Assembly (NCBI GenBank): GCA_937899415.1
Contig: CALBPI010000068.1
Coordinates: 1-64,000, forward strand
Source: an uncultured Gammaproteobacteria bacterium
GTDB lineage: Bacteria; Pseudomonadota; Gammaproteobacteria; Steroidobacterales; Woeseiaceae
Direction: 5' to 3'
DNA: 64,000 bases
The notes under the pieces were generated by a model. That model saw nothing but the letters and a program-made list of their open reading frames with translations. It had not been told where the DNA came from and did no database searches. Below are positions 18,076-28,760 of this stretch, one piece after another; position 1 is the stretch's first letter, and the number at the start of each line of letters is the position of its first letter. A program made the position numbers and the translations under genes.

Positions 18076-19599
18076 TTAACCCAGGTCGAAGTTAATGCCC
18101 TGGGCCAATGGCAGGTCGGTGCCGTAGTTGATCGTGTTGGTCTGGCGGCGCATGTAGGCCTGCCAGGAATCGCTGCCGGCCTCACGACCGCCACCGGTTT
18201 CCTTTTCACCACCGAACGCACCGCCGACTTCGGCGCCTGATGTGCCGATGTTGACGTTGGCGATGCCGCAGTCCGAACCGCTGGCTGCGAGGAACTGCTC
18301 CGCGCGCTGCAGGTTGTCTGTAAAGATGGCTGAGGACAGGCCCTGGCGCACATCGTTCTGCATCGCGATGGCTTCATCGAGCGTGTCGAAGCCGATCACG
18401 TAGAGCAACGGCGCGAAGGTCTCGTTCTGCACGATGTCCCAGTGGTTCTCTGCCGTCGCAATAGCAGGCGTGACAAAGTTGCCGGGGCGGTCGAGGCGAT
18501 CGCCACCCGTGAGCAGTTCACCGCCTGCATCGCGAACGGCGGCAATGGCGTTTTCGAAACGTTCGACCGAAGACGCGTCGATGAGCGGACCCATGAGCGT
18601 CGCATCGTCGAGCGGGTCGCCGATGCGCACTTGCTTGTAAGCGCCGACGAGTTTCTCCAGAAGCTCGTCGCGGCGGCTTGAGTGCACGAAGACGCGGCGC
18701 GTCGTCGTGCAACGCTGGCCGGCTGTACCGACCGCACCGAAGACGATGGCCGGAACTGCAAGGTCCATGTTGGCGAACTCGTCCACGATCAGTGCGTTGT
18801 TGCCGCCGAGCTCGAGCAGCGAGCGGCCCATGCGGCGGGCGACCTGCGCGCCGACGTTGTTGCCGATCTCGCAGCTGCCCGTGAAGCTCATGAGGTCGAT
18901 GCGGCGGTCGTCGACGAACTGCGTCGCGAGCGTGTTATCGACGTCGTTGAACAGGTGCATGATCGGCGGCAGGTCCATGTCGGCCAGCGCTTCATTGCAG
19001 ATCTTTTGCACGGCGACACCGCAGAGCGGCGTCTTGGGCGAGGGCTTCCAGATGCAGACGTTGCCCGCGATGGCCGCGATGAATGCGTTCCAGGACCAGA
19101 CGGCCACAGGAAAGTTGAACGCCGAGATGATGCCGACCAGCCCCAGCGGGTGCCACTGCTCGTACATGCGGTGCTGCGGGCGTTCCGAGTGCATGGTCTT
19201 GCCGTACATCATGCGCGACTGGCCGACGGCGAAGTCTGCGATGTCGATCATCTCCTGCACTTCACCCACGCCCTCGGCTTTGATCTTGCCGTTCTCGAGG
19301 CTGACGAGACTGCCCAGTGCGTCGAGGTTGTCGCGCAATGCGTTCCCCATGCGACGCACGGCTTCGCCGCGCGCAGGTGCAGGCACAGTGCGCCAGATGG
19401 CGAAGGCTTCGCGTGCGGCGACGACGATGCGTTCGTAGTCGTCAGCGCTCGAGACGCCCACGTGGGCAATGGTCTCGCCCGTCGTCGGGTTGATTGAAGC
19501 AATCCGGCCGGCGCCGGAATCCGCGAGCGGGGTGCCGCCAATCCAGGTGCCGGCGTTGTCGGCACCCAGGCCGAGCTGTTCAAGTACGGGGTGGGTCAT
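18076..19599 (-). CDS. amaB: aldehyde dehydrogenase, L-aminoadipate semialdehyde/piperideine-6-carboxylate type
   Basis: A 507-residue ALDH7-type enzyme. The catalytic cysteine is C297 in [26 protein letters not shown] carries the conserved glutamate. The ALDH7 (antiquitin/AmaB) family oxidises 2-aminoadipate 6-semialdehyde to 2-aminoadipate with NAD+. The upstream gene on the same strand encodes a saccharopine-dehydrogenase-like enzyme, giving a short lysine degradation route (lysine to aminoadipate) through lysine 6-dehydrogenase. A GAGGAA sequence precedes the ATG. The substrate is inferred from family and neighbour. Confidence 0.88.
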   Translation of the reverse strand: MTHPVLEQLGLGADNAGTWIGGTPLADSGAGRIASINPTTGETIAHVGVSSADDYERIVVAAREAFAIWRTVPAPARGEAVRRMGNALRDNLDALGSLVSLENGKIKAEGVGEVQEMIDIADFAVGQSRMMYGKTMHSERPQHRMYEQWHPLGLVGIISAFNFPVAVWSWNAFIAAIAGNVCIWKPSPKTPLCGVAVQKICNEALADMDLPPIMHLFNDVDNTLATQFVDDRRIDLMSFTGSCEIGNNVGAQVARRMGRSLLELGGNNALIVDEFANMDLAVPAIVFGAVGTAGQRCTTTRRVFVHSSRRDELLEKLVGAYKQVRIGDPLDDATLMGPLIDASSVERFENAIAAVRDAGGELLTGGDRLDRPGNFVTPAIATAENHWDIVQNETFAPLLYVIGFDTLDEAIAMQNDVRQGLSSAIFTDNLQRAEQFLAASGSDCGIANVNIGTSGAEVGGAFGGEKETGGGREAGSDSWQAYMRRQTNTINYGTDLPLAQGINFDLG

Positions 19600-19618
19600 G
19601 TTGGGTTCCTCTGTGGGC

Positions 19619-20764
19619 TTATTGGCCCGAGCTGGCCGTGGCGATGGCCAGCGATGAGACGTTGGCGTCGCCGCCGTCGGCGTACCAGCGTCCGAATCGG
19701 TTGGTCAGGATGTCTTCGAGCGTGAACTGCTCCTGCGCGACAAAGCCCGCGAAGCGGCCCGGCGTTTCGAGCACCTTGTCGACCACGGCGCAGATGCCGC
19801 TGGCCGTCGTGATCTGGATGGCCGACCAGAGTCGGCCGGCGACGCGCTGCGGGTAGACCTTGTTCACGTAGTTTTCTTCGCGCAGTACGCCAGCCTGCAC
19901 GCCACGCACGGCGGCGTAGACGATGACAACGTCCTGCAGTGTCGCCGGGACGGCGCGCTCGAGAATCAGTTTGAGCGTTTCGCGGTCGTCCTTGAGCCCG
20001 AGTCCGTTCATGAGCAGGCGCATCTGCTCACAGTGGCCCGGGTAGCGCATGGTCTTGTAGTCCATGTTCCGCACGCGGTCGCGGTAGGTCTCCGCCAGCG
20101 AGCCGAGTCCGCCCGAGGTGTTGAACGCTTCATAGAGCGTGCCGTCGATCTGGATTTCCTCGAGGCCTTCGAGCGGGAGCACCTGTACGGGTTCGCCGTC
20201 GACGATGCTCGTGCAAAGGTTGGCGTATTCGTTAATGACGCCGTCCGTCGACCAGGTCAGCGCGTACTTGAGCGCGTTGCTTGGGTGCTGGGGCAGGGCA
20301 CCGACACGCAGCTGCACATCTCGCACTTCGTCAAAGTGACTGATGAGCTCGTTGGCGGCGATGCTGATAAAGCCGGGCGCGAGACCACACTGCGGTACGA
20401 AGGCGGTGTCGGCGCCCTCGGCGAAACCGCGCACGGCTTCGGTAACGGCCACATCTTCGGTGAGATCGAAATAGTGCAGGCCGGCGTCGCGCGCGGCTTC
20501 GGCGACAGGCGGGTTGCAGAAAAAGGGCAGACTCGAGATCAAGGTGCCCGGCGTGTGCTCGGCGATGTGGGCCGCCAGTGCGGCCGGATCGGTCGCATCG
20601 AGCGCGAACGGCGTGACGTTATCCAAGCCGTGTCCGGTGGCGACGGTGCGGGCGGCTTCTGCGTCCGCGTCGGCCAACTGGACGTCGTAATCACCGCTGT
20701 CGGCAAGCAGACCCGAAATCAGCGCGCCGATCTTGCCGGCACCGAGAATCAGTACCTTGTGCAT
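19619..20764 (-). CDS. saccharopine dehydrogenase family protein, probable L-lysine 6-dehydrogenase
   Basis: A 381-residue cytosolic NAD(P)-dependent oxidoreductase. The N-terminal Rossmann motif is [20 protein letters not shown] (about 4-23), and the middle carries [20 protein letters not shown] and [18 protein letters not shown], typical of saccharopine dehydrogenase-like proteins and lysine 6-dehydrogenases. It lies 19 bases upstream of amaB, which would oxidise the semialdehyde product. Alternative reactions in the family (saccharopine reductase, carboxynorspermidine synthase) fit the neighbourhood less well. GAGAAGG precedes the ATG. About 225 bases separate it from the divergent DAHP synthase gene. 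Confidence 0.82.
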   Translation of the reverse strand: MHKVLILGAGKIGALISGLLADSGDYDVQLADADAEAARTVATGHGLDNVTPFALDATDPAALAAHIAEHTPGTLISSLPFFCNPPVAEAARDAGLHYFDLTEDVAVTEAVRGFAEGADTAFVPQCGLAPGFISIAANELISHFDEVRDVQLRVGALPQHPSNALKYALTWSTDGVINEYANLCTSIVDGEPVQVLPLEGLEEIQIDGTLYEAFNTSGGLGSLAETYRDRVRNMDYKTMRYPGHCEQMRLLMNGLGLKDDRETLKLILERAVPATLQDVVIVYAAVRGVQAGVLREENYVNKVYPQRVAGRLWSAIQITTASGICAVVDKVLETPGRFAGFVAQEQFTLEDILTNRFGRWYADGGDANVSSLAIATASSGQ

Positions 20765-20990
20765 ACCTTCTCATTCCCCATTTATTTTCAATGACTTGGG
20801 CGACTCTTCCGGCCGCCGCTGCGCAACCGTCCCGGGGTGCGCTTCACGTCAGGTGGCGCGGAGTGTGCCCAATCCGGCACGCCGTGACCACCCAGGGACT
20901 GCCCGGCAGTTTCTCATGTAACCGTAGGTCATTGGCAGCCTTGCGTTTTTCTTTTTGCAGCGCACAAAACCGCTGTGGCACCATCGCGCC
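20765..20990. other. divergent intergenic region between the lysine dehydrogenase and DAHP synthase genes
   Basis: This 226-base spacer must hold both promoters. I see a T-rich stretch (20944-20957) upstream of the DAHP synthase start but no confident -35/-10 pair, no lysine riboswitch and no trp/tyr operator I can recognise. Confidence 0.5.
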
Positions 20991-22336
<1,346 letters not shown>

Positions 22337-22340
<4 letters not shown>

Positions 22341-22909
22341 CGCGTCTCGCGCAGGGCGCGCCACGCGGCGCGCGTCTCGATGCCCCGGCTGGCGCCGGGC
22401 GCAAGGTCACCCAGGGTCCACGGTCCCACCCGGTGGCGAATCAGCCTGAGCGTGGGCAAGCCCACAGCCGCCGTCATGCGCCGCACCTGCCGGTTGCGGC
22501 CTTCATCGATAACGACTTCAACCCAGCTGTCGGGCACCGACTGGCGTTCGCGAATGGGTGGCACACGGGGCCACAGCGATTCCGGCGGCGCGATATGTCG
22601 CGCGGTTAGCGCGCGGGCCGGTCCGTCATTCAAATTTACGCCCGCGATCAGAGCGTCCAACGCCTCCCTTGAGGCATCGCCCTCAACCTGAGCCCAGTAG
22701 TGCTTGCGTGTCTTGTGCCGGGGTGACGCGATGGCTGCCTGCAGCTTGCCGTCATTGGTGAGCAACAAGAGCCCCTCGCTGTCGTAGTCGAGCCGCCCGG
22801 CCGGGTAGACCTCAGGCACTGTCACGTAGTCCGCGAGCGTCGCTTTGTCGCCGTCCGTCGTGAACTGTGAGAGCACGCGAAACGGCTTGTTGAGGAGGAC
22901 CAGGGGCAT
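22337..22909 (-). CDS. rluE: 23S rRNA pseudouridine synthase, RluE type
   Basis: A 190-residue RsuA/RluE-family enzyme. The catalytic aspartate is D41 in [18 protein letters not shown], and later motifs include [10 protein letters not shown] and [10 protein letters not shown]. There is no S4 domain, as expected for RluE, which modifies U2457 of 23S rRNA. It is divergent from icd, the same arrangement as rluE-icd in E. coli, which supports the subgroup. Its TAG stop shares four bases (22337-22340) with the TAA of the DAHP synthase gene. Confidence 0.9.
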
Positions 22910-22941
22910 GGGCTGGGGTCACTGTGGCGGGGCCGTTACGG

Positions 22942-22947
22942 TACAAT
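22942..22947 (+). promoter_or_regulatory. possible -10 element upstream of icd
   Basis: TACAAT followed by a GC-rich GCCCGC discriminator sits about 100 bases before the icd ATG. It resembles the -10 of the tRNA-Gly promoter in this window. No good -35 hexamer lies at the right distance, so this is tentative. Confidence 0.3.
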
Positions 22948-23047
22948 GCCCGCTTTGGCCCGCGCTACTGCGGGCCGTTTCGCGTGGACCGGAGCGAGGC
23001 CGGTCAGACGGGCACAGAAGCCCCCGCAAACAACACCAGGGACAAGC

Positions 23048-24385
23048 ATGCAATACGAGAAGATTCAGGTTCCGGACCACGGCGACCCGATAACGCTGAC
23101 GCGTGACGGCCGGCTCGACGTGCCGGACCAGCCCATCGTGCCGTACGTCGAGGGCGACGGTATCGGCATCGACGTGACGCCCGTGATGCTCGACGTCGCC
23201 AATGCAGCTGTCGAGAAGGCCTATGGTGGCAAGCGCAAGATTGCCTGGATGGAAGTCTACGCGGGCGCGAAGGCCAGCCAGGTGTACGAAAGCGCGACGT
23301 TCCTGCCCGAGGAAACGCTCGACGCGTTGCAGCGTTACGTGGTGTCGATCAAGGGCCCGCTGGCTACGCCTATCGGCGGCGGCATCCGCTCACTCAACGT
23401 GTCGATCCGCCAGACGCTCGACCTCTATGCCTGCGTGCGCCCCATTCGCTACTTCCCGGGTGTTGAGACGCCCATGAAAGAATCTGAGCTCGTGAACATG
23501 GTGGTGTTCCGGGAGAACACCGAGGACATCTATGCGGGTATCGAGTACCCGACGGGGTCGCAGGAAGCGCAGAAGCTCATCAAGTTCCTGCAGGACGAAC
23601 TCGGGGTCACGAAGATCCGGTTCCCGTCGAGCTCAGGCATCGGCATCAAGCCCGTGTCGCGCGAGGGTTCGGAGCGCCTGATTCGCAAGGCCATCAATTA
23701 CTGCGTCGACAACGACCTCTCTTCGGTGACGTTGGTCCACAAGGGCAACATCATGAAGTACACGGAGGGCGCGTTCTGCCAGTGGGGCTACCAGGTTGCA
23801 CAGGAAGACTTCGGCGCGCAGCCGAAAGACGGTGGCCCCTGGCTTGCGTTCAAGAACCCGCGCACGGGCAACGAGATCATCGTCAAGGACGTCATTGCGG
23901 ATAACTTCCTGCAGCAGATTCTGCTGCGCCCCGAGCAATACGACGTCATCGCCACGTTGAATTTGAACGGCGACTACATCTCCGACGCGCTCGCGGCTCA
24001 GGTGGGCGGCATCGGCATCGCGCCGGGCGCCAACATCGGTGAAGGCATCGGCGTATTCGAGGCCACGCATGGCACCGCACCGGGCTTTGCGGGCAAAGAC
24101 CGCGTCAACCCGGGCTCACTGATTCTCTCTGCCGAGATGATGCTGCGTTACATGGGCTGGACCGAGGCGGCCGATCTCATCGTCAAGGGCGTCGCGAACA
24201 CGATCGCGGCCAAGGAGCTCACGTTTGACCTCGCGCTGCTGCGTGAGGCCATCCGGGCACCCAAACGCACGCAATCGACGGGCAAGGGCGACGTCGAGAA
24301 TGAGCTCGAGCAGCTCATTCCGGGTGCGACCCTGTTAGGAACAAAGGGATTTGGCGACGCCATCATCCGGCACATGGATGACTGA
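23048..24385 (+). CDS. icd: NADP-dependent isocitrate dehydrogenase
   Basis: TCA-cycle enzyme converting isocitrate to 2-oxoglutarate and CO2. The 445-residue dimeric-type protein contains [30 protein letters not shown], and the substrate loop [20 protein letters not shown]. Ser115 in that loop corresponds to the AceK-phosphorylated serine of E. coli Icd, so glyoxylate-bypass control is possible. Late motifs are [20 protein letters not shown]. The ATG at 23048 follows CAGGGA and gives the family N terminus. It is divergent from rluE. Confidence 0.96.
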   Translation: MQYEKIQVPDHGDPITLTRDGRLDVPDQPIVPYVEGDGIGIDVTPVMLDVANAAVEKAYGGKRKIAWMEVYAGAKASQVYESATFLPEETLDALQRYVVSIKGPLATPIGGGIRSLNVSIRQTLDLYACVRPIRYFPGVETPMKESELVNMVVFRENTEDIYAGIEYPTGSQEAQKLIKFLQDELGVTKIRFPSSSGIGIKPVSREGSERLIRKAINYCVDNDLSSVTLVHKGNIMKYTEGAFCQWGYQVAQEDFGAQPKDGGPWLAFKNPRTGNEIIVKDVIADNFLQQILLRPEQYDVIATLNLNGDYISDALAAQVGGIGIAPGANIGEGIGVFEATHGTAPGFAGKDRVNPGSLILSAEMMLRYMGWTEAADLIVKGVANTIAAKELTFDLALLREAIRAPKRTQSTGKGDVENELEQLIPGATLLGTKGFGDAIIRHMDD

Positions 24386-24392
24386 ATCGAGA

Positions 24393-25049
24393 ATGTCCGA
24401 GACCTACGACCGCAACTGTACCAATTGCCCGCGGCTTGCCGAGCTGCTCGCAGACGTGCAGGAGCGCTACCCCGAGTACCACGCGCGGCCCGTGCCGTCT
24501 TTCGGTAGCACGTCACCGCGCTTGCTCATCGTCGGACTGGCGCCGGGCATGCACGGGGCGAATGCGACCGGGCGCGCGTTCACGGGTGACTACGCGGGCG
24601 TGCTGCTCTACGAAACACTGCATGCGATTGGCATCGCGAGCCGGCCGCAGTCCATAAGCGTCGACGACGGTCTTGAGTTGGCCGGCACGCGTATTACCAA
24701 TGCCGTAAAATGCCTGCCGCCGCAGAACAAGCCCGTGGCTGCGGAGGTGAACGCCTGCGCCAGCAAGTTCCTGGTTCATGAGCTGGCTGAGGTGAATCGC
24801 GATGGCGGCGTCCTGCTTGCCTTGGGTGGTATCTCGCACAAGGCCATCATTCGCACCCTCGGCCTTCGGCAGGCGGACTACCGCTTTGCGCACGCTGCTG
24901 AGCACCACTTGCCGGACGGCCGCGTGCTCGTCGACTCCTACCACTGCAGCCGGTACAACACCTCAACTCGGCGACTGACCCCGGACATGTTTATGCACGC
25001 GGTCGAACGTGCCGCGCGGCTGGCGCAGGTGGGGCGCTTCGCCTCCTGA
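24393..25049 (+). CDS. family 5 uracil-DNA glycosylase (UDGb)
   Basis: A 218-residue iron-sulfur DNA glycosylase. The N-terminal CTNCPRL cysteine pair, GLAPGMHGANATGRAFTGD, NAVKCLPPQNKP and HCSRYNTSTRRLT are the family 5 (UDGb) motifs; the four cysteines would bind a 4Fe-4S cluster. Motif 1 has GLAPGMHG, without the catalytic Asp of family 1 enzymes, as normal for UDGb, which removes uracil and other deaminated bases. The ATG at 24393 is used; another at 24378 overlaps the icd stop. The next gene is uvrC, so two DNA repair genes are adjacent and probably co-transcribed. Confidence 0.88.
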   Translation: MSETYDRNCTNCPRLAELLADVQERYPEYHARPVPSFGSTSPRLLIVGLAPGMHGANATGRAFTGDYAGVLLYETLHAIGIASRPQSISVDDGLELAGTRITNAVKCLPPQNKPVAAEVNACASKFLVHELAEVNRDGGVLLALGGISHKAIIRTLGLRQADYRFAHAAEHHLPDGRVLVDSYHCSRYNTSTRRLTPDMFMHAVERAARLAQVGRFAS

Positions 25050-25055
25050 TTCTCG

Positions 25056-26915
25056 ATGAGTGACGACGGGGGCGCGTTCGACCCGAAGGCCTTTGTGGCC
25101 GAGCTGTCGCATCGGCCGGGCGTTTACCGGATGCAGGACGCCGACGGCAAGATCATCTACGTCGGCAAGGCGCGCGATCTCAGAAAACGCGTGGCGACTT
25201 ACTTCAGCGGCAAGGCCAAGGATGCGAAGACCATGGCCATGGTCGAACGCGTAGCGGGCATTGAGGTCACGCTGACCAAAACCGAGTCCGAGGCGCTCCT
25301 GCTCGAGCACACGCTCATCAAGCGCCACCGACCGCGCTTCAACATCCTGCTCCGAGACGACAAGTCCTACCCGTGGATCCGCGTGAGCACTGAACACGCG
25401 TTCCCGCGGTTGTCGTTCTACCGCGGCAGCCGCAAGGGCAAGGCCGCGTACTACGGCCCTTACCCCAGCGCAGGCGCGGTCAAGAACACACTCAACGAAC
25501 TGCAGAAGCTCTTCCGCGTGCGCCAGTGCCGCGACAGTTTTTACGCCAACCGCTCGCGCCCTTGCCTGCAGTACCAGATCAAACGCTGCTCGGGGCCCTG
25601 CGTCGGGCTCATCACGCCCGACGACTATGCGCGCGATGTCGAGGACAGTGTGGCCTTTCTGCAGGGTCGCAACAGCGAAGTCATCGAGCGGCTCGTGGTG
25701 CGCATGGAGGCGGCGGCAGAGAAGCTCGACTTCGAGCAGGCCGCGCGGCTGCGCGACCAGGTGTCGCGACTGCGCCGCATCGAAACCGAGCAGCGCGTGT
25801 CGACGCGCGGTGATGCCGATGCCGACATCATCGGACTGCATCGAAGCGAGGGCGTCACCTGCGTGGCCGTGCTCATCGTGCGCGACGGGCGTGTGCTGGG
25901 CAGTCGCACTTATCTGCCCGCGAATGCTGCCGGCATCGAAGACGCTGCAGTCATCAGCGCGTTTCTGGGCCAGTACTACCTCGACGGCGAACCGCCTAAG
26001 GAAGTCATCCTGCCCACAGCTATCGAGGACGGTGATGTGCTCGCCGAAGCTCTTGCTGAGCGTGCCGGCCACAAGGTCGCCATTAAACACTCAGTGCGCG
26101 GTGACCGTGCGGGCTGGCTGGGTATGGCCGCGGATAACGCGACGCAAGGGGCGCGGCTCGAATCGGCGAACCGGACCGGCATCGGCAAGCAGCTCGAGGC
26201 CCTCGCCGAGGCGTTCAACCTGACTGCGCCGCCGGGCCGCATCGAGTGCTTCGATATCAGCCATACGAGCGGCGAGGCCACCGTGGCGTCTTGCGTCGTG
26301 TTTGGCACCGAAGGGCCGCTCAAGAGCGACTACCGACGCTTCAACATCAAGGAAGCGGGTGCGGGCGACGATTACGCCGCCATGCGTGAGGCACTTCAGC
26401 GCCGCTACGCACGCGTGCAGAAGGGTGAGGTGCCGATGCCTGATCTCGTGCTGATTGACGGCGGCAAGGGCCAGCTTGCCCAGGCCATTGAGGTGCTCGA
26501 CGAGCTCAAGCTCAACGAGATCAGGCTCATCGGTGTGGCCAAGGGTCGCTCGCGCAGACCGGGCGCGGAGCAGCTGTTTCAGCCGGGTGCCACCCGCCCG
26601 ACCACGCTTGCGCCCGACGCGCCTGCGCTGTTGCTGATCCAGCGCATCCGCGACGAGGCGCATCGATTCGCTATCACGGGCCACCGTAACCGGCGCGCGA
26701 AGGCGCGCAAGACCTCGGGGCTCGAGGGAATCCCGGGCCTGGGTCCCGTGCGGCGACGGCAATTGCTGACACGCTTTGGTGGCCTGCAGGGGCTGCGCCG
26801 TGCGAGCATTGACGACATGGTCAAGGTGAAAGGGATCAGTCGCGATCTCGCAGAACGCGTCTACCTTGAGTTCCATCGCAGTATTGATCCCGACAGCGCC
26901 GGGGGGGCGTCGTGA
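25056..26915 (+). CDS. uvrC: excinuclease ABC subunit C
   Basis: Dual-incision nuclease of nucleotide excision repair. The 619-residue length is normal. Domains are the N-terminal GIY-YIG nuclease (GVYRMQDADGKIIYVGKARD, about 20-39), a cysteine segment (KRCSGPCVG), the UVR helix (EKLDFEQAARLRDQV), the RNase H-like nuclease (ECFDISHTSGEATVASCVVF) and C-terminal tandem helix-hairpin-helix motifs (GIPGLGPVRRRQLL). It starts six bases after the glycosylase stop and its TGA overlaps the GTG start of pgsA, the conserved uvrC-pgsA pair. Confidence 0.97.
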   Translation: MSDDGGAFDPKAFVAELSHRPGVYRMQDADGKIIYVGKARDLRKRVATYFSGKAKDAKTMAMVERVAGIEVTLTKTESEALLLEHTLIKRHRPRFNILLRDDKSYPWIRVSTEHAFPRLSFYRGSRKGKAAYYGPYPSAGAVKNTLNELQKLFRVRQCRDSFYANRSRPCLQYQIKRCSGPCVGLITPDDYARDVEDSVAFLQGRNSEVIERLVVRMEAAAEKLDFEQAARLRDQVSRLRRIETEQRVSTRGDADADIIGLHRSEGVTCVAVLIVRDGRVLGSRTYLPANAAGIEDAAVISAFLGQYYLDGEPPKEVILPTAIEDGDVLAEALAERAGHKVAIKHSVRGDRAGWLGMAADNATQGARLESANRTGIGKQLEALAEAFNLTAPPGRIECFDISHTSGEATVASCVVFGTEGPLKSDYRRFNIKEAGAGDDYAAMREALQRRYARVQKGEVPMPDLVLIDGGKGQLAQAIEVLDELKLNEIRLIGVAKGRSRRPGAEQLFQPGATRPTTLAPDAPALLLIQRIRDEAHRFAITGHRNRRAKARKTSGLEGIPGLGPVRRRQLLTRFGGLQGLRRASIDDMVKVKGISRDLAERVYLEFHRSIDPDSAGGAS

Positions 26916-27472
26916 CCTTCAATCTCGCCAACAGCATCACCGCGTTTCGAATCGCGGCCATCCCGCTCTGCGTGGTGTTGTTTTACATGCCCGTGGAGTG
27001 GGGTCGTAAAGCCGCCGCGCTCGTGTTCGCCGCAGCGGCGATCTCGGACTTCGTCGACGGCTGGATCGCGCGCAAGTTCGATCAGATGACGCCGTTTGGC
27101 GCCTTTCTCGACCCCGTTGCCGACAAGCTCATCGTGGCCGTTGCGCTGGTGCTGCTCGTCGAGTCTGACGGGCGCATGATCATGGCCATCGTTGCCGCGA
27201 TCATCATCGGGCGCGAGATCACGGTGTCGGCGCTGCGTGAATGGATGGCGCAGCAGAAGGCCAGCGCCACCGTGGCCGTGTCCATGGCCGGTAAGATCAA
27301 GACCACGTTCCAGCTCATCGGGCTCAGTTTCATGCTCTGGGGCGATCAGCTCTGGGGGCTGCCCATCGAGGAGCTAGGATTCGCCGCGTTGCTCATTGCG
27401 TCCGCGATGACCATGTGGTCGATGTGGGTGTACCTGAGCGCCGCGTGGCCTGTGCTGCGGCGCGGCACTTGA
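26912..27472 (+). CDS. pgsA: CDP-diacylglycerol-glycerol-3-phosphate 3-phosphatidyltransferase
   Basis: Integral membrane enzyme making phosphatidylglycerophosphate, the first step to phosphatidylglycerol and cardiolipin. The 186-residue protein has the CDP-alcohol phosphotransferase motif in SDFVDGWIARKFDQ followed by GAFLDPVADK, with all the conserved aspartates. About five membrane segments are visible. The GTG start overlaps the uvrC stop (GTGA). A tRNA-Gly gene lies 99 bases downstream, as in E. coli. Confidence 0.95.
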   Translation: MTFNLANSITAFRIAAIPLCVVLFYMPVEWGRKAAALVFAAAAISDFVDGWIARKFDQMTPFGAFLDPVADKLIVAVALVLLVESDGRMIMAIVAAIIIGREITVSALREWMAQQKASATVAVSMAGKIKTTFQLIGLSFMLWGDQLWGLPIEELGFAALLIASAMTMWSMWVYLSAAWPVLRRGT

Positions 27473-27496
27473 GTTAATATTGTGAGCCGGCTGGCG

Positions 27497-27524
27497 TTGA
27501 CAGCACGGTCGCGCGGAGTACAAT
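27497..27524 (+). promoter_or_regulatory. sigma-70 promoter of tRNA-Gly
   Basis: A perfect TTGACA at 27497-27502 and TACAAT at 27519-27524, spaced 16 bases, followed by a GC-rich discriminator (GCCGCG) typical of stringently controlled stable-RNA promoters. The predicted start near 27531 leaves a 40-base leader before the tRNA. Confidence 0.75.
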
Positions 27525-27571
27525 GCCGCGCTCGGTTGGTGGCCAGCGTGTCGCCCATAGACACCGAACAA

Positions 27572-27647
27572 GCGGGTGTAGCTCAGTTGGTAGAGCGCAA
27601 CCTTGCCAAGGTTGAGGTCGACGGTTCGAACCCGTTCACCCGCTCCA
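27572..27647 (+). tRNA. tRNA-Gly(GCC)
   Basis: A 76-base cloverleaf with encoded CCA. The acceptor stem is GCGGGTG pairing with CACCCGC, the discriminator is U. The anticodon loop TTGCCAA gives anticodon GCC, and the T arm carries GGTTCGAACCC. It corresponds to glyW, first of the glyW-cysT-leuZ cluster that follows pgsA in E. coli. Confidence 0.97.
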
Positions 27648-27654
27648 GGCTCGA

Positions 27655-27686
27655 AACCCGGTCGCACCGCGCGGCCGGGTTTTTTT
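27655..27686 (+). terminator. rho-independent terminator after tRNA-Gly
   Basis: AACCCGG (27655-27661) pairs with CCGGGTT (27675-27681) and runs into a tract of seven T (27680-27686). It ends the tRNA-Gly transcript, so this tRNA is not cotranscribed with the later tRNA-Cys and tRNA-Leu as it is in E. coli. Confidence 0.85.
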
Positions 27687-27727
27687 GTGCCCGCGGGGCA
27701 GGGCGTGCGCAGCCTGACCCACTCGGA

Positions 27728-27744
27728 TATAATTTCACGTGAAA
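27728..27744 (+). promoter_or_regulatory. -10 element overlapped by a 12-base palindrome, probable operator of the homogentisate genes
   Basis: TATAAT at 27728-27733 is directly overlapped by the perfect palindrome TTTCACGTGAAA (27733-27744), 35 bases before the fahA-like ATG. No consensus -35 is visible. A dimeric repressor bound here would block the promoter. HmgR-type regulators control such genes elsewhere, but which protein binds this site is unknown. Confidence 0.55.
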
Positions 27745-27779
27745 CTAATTTCGATTCGACCTCAGGAACGCCTTCCACC

Positions 27780-28760
27780 ATGAAACTCGCCAGCCTCAAA
27801 TCGGGCCGTGATGGCCAGCTCGTCGTTGTCAGCCGTGACCTAACGCGTGCCGTCGCCGCGGCCGATATTGCGCCCACGATGCAGGCCGCGCTCGATGACT
27901 GGGATGCTGTAGCGCCGCGGCTGGCAGGTTTGTTTGACGCGCTGGAGTGCGGTGAGGCTGAGGGCGCCTTCGATTTCGATCAGGCGGCCTGTGACTCGCC
28001 GTTGCCCCGGGCCTACCATTGGGTCGATGGCAGCGCCTACGTCAACCACGTCGAGCTCGTACGCAAGGCGCGTGGCGCCGAGATGCCCGAGAGCTTCTGG
28101 CACGACCCGCTGGTCTACCAGGGTGGCTCCGACACCTTCCTGGGGCCGCGTGATGATATCCCCGTGCCCAGCGAAGACTTCGGTATCGACATGGAAGCAG
28201 AGACGGCCGTAATCACGGGCGATGTGCCCATGGGCACGGCGGCCGAGGATGCGGGGCGGCACGTCAAGCTGCTCATGATCGTCAATGATGTGTCGCTACG
28301 TGGCCTGATTCCTGGTGAGCTCGCCAAGGGCTTTGGGTTCTATCAGTCCAAGCCGTCGAGTGCATTCGCACCCGTGGCTGTGACGCCCGACGAGCTCGGC
28401 GACCACTACGCCGATGGCACGTTTTCGCTGGCGCTTGAGACGCAGCTTAACGGCGAGCTCTTCGGTGCGCCCGAGTGCGGCGTCGACATGACCTTCAATT
28501 TCAATCAGCTCGTCGCGCACGTCAGCAAGACGCGCGCGCTGGGTGCGGGCACGATCATTGGCAGCGGCACGATTTCGAACTACGACCGCAGCAAGGGTTC
28601 GAGCTGTATTGCCGAGAAGCGCATGCTCGAGACGATCGAGCACGGTGAACCGAAGACGCCATTCATGAAGTACGGCGACACCGTGCGCATCGAAATGCGT
28701 GACGGCGACGGCAAATCGATCTTCGGCGTTATCGAGCAAACGGTGGTGCCGGCGTCATGA
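27780..28760 (+). CDS. fumarylacetoacetate hydrolase family protein
   Basis: A 326-residue FAH-fold hydrolase, probably the final enzyme of tyrosine/homogentisate breakdown, splitting fumarylacetoacetate into fumarate and acetoacetate. Visible features are MKLASLKSGRDGQLVVVSRD at the start, PESFWHDPLVYQGGSDTFLG, the metal-site region FGIDMEAETAVITGDVPMGT, and GAGTIIGSGTISNYD. It is shorter than eukaryotic FAH (about 420) but normal for the bacterial FAH next to hmgA. The ATG at 27780 is preferred to an upstream GTG-frame start that would run through the tRNA gene. Its TGA overlaps the hmgA ATG (ATGA). Confidence 0.88.
   Translation: MKLASLKSGRDGQLVVVSRDLTRAVAAADIAPTMQAALDDWDAVAPRLAGLFDALECGEAEGAFDFDQAACDSPLPRAYHWVDGSAYVNHVELVRKARGAEMPESFWHDPLVYQGGSDTFLGPRDDIPVPSEDFGIDMEAETAVITGDVPMGTAAEDAGRHVKLLMIVNDVSLRGLIPGELAKGFGFYQSKPSSAFAPVAVTPDELGDHYADGTFSLALETQLNGELFGAPECGVDMTFNFNQLVAHVSKTRALGAGTIIGSGTISNYDRSKGSSCIAEKRMLETIEHGEPKTPFMKYGDTVRIEMRDGDGKSIFGVIEQTVVPAS

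Noticed and set aside
24963-26090. 375-codon minus-strand frame inside uvrC
   Set aside because: Shadow of uvrC; no domain, and its composition follows the reverse of uvrC codons.
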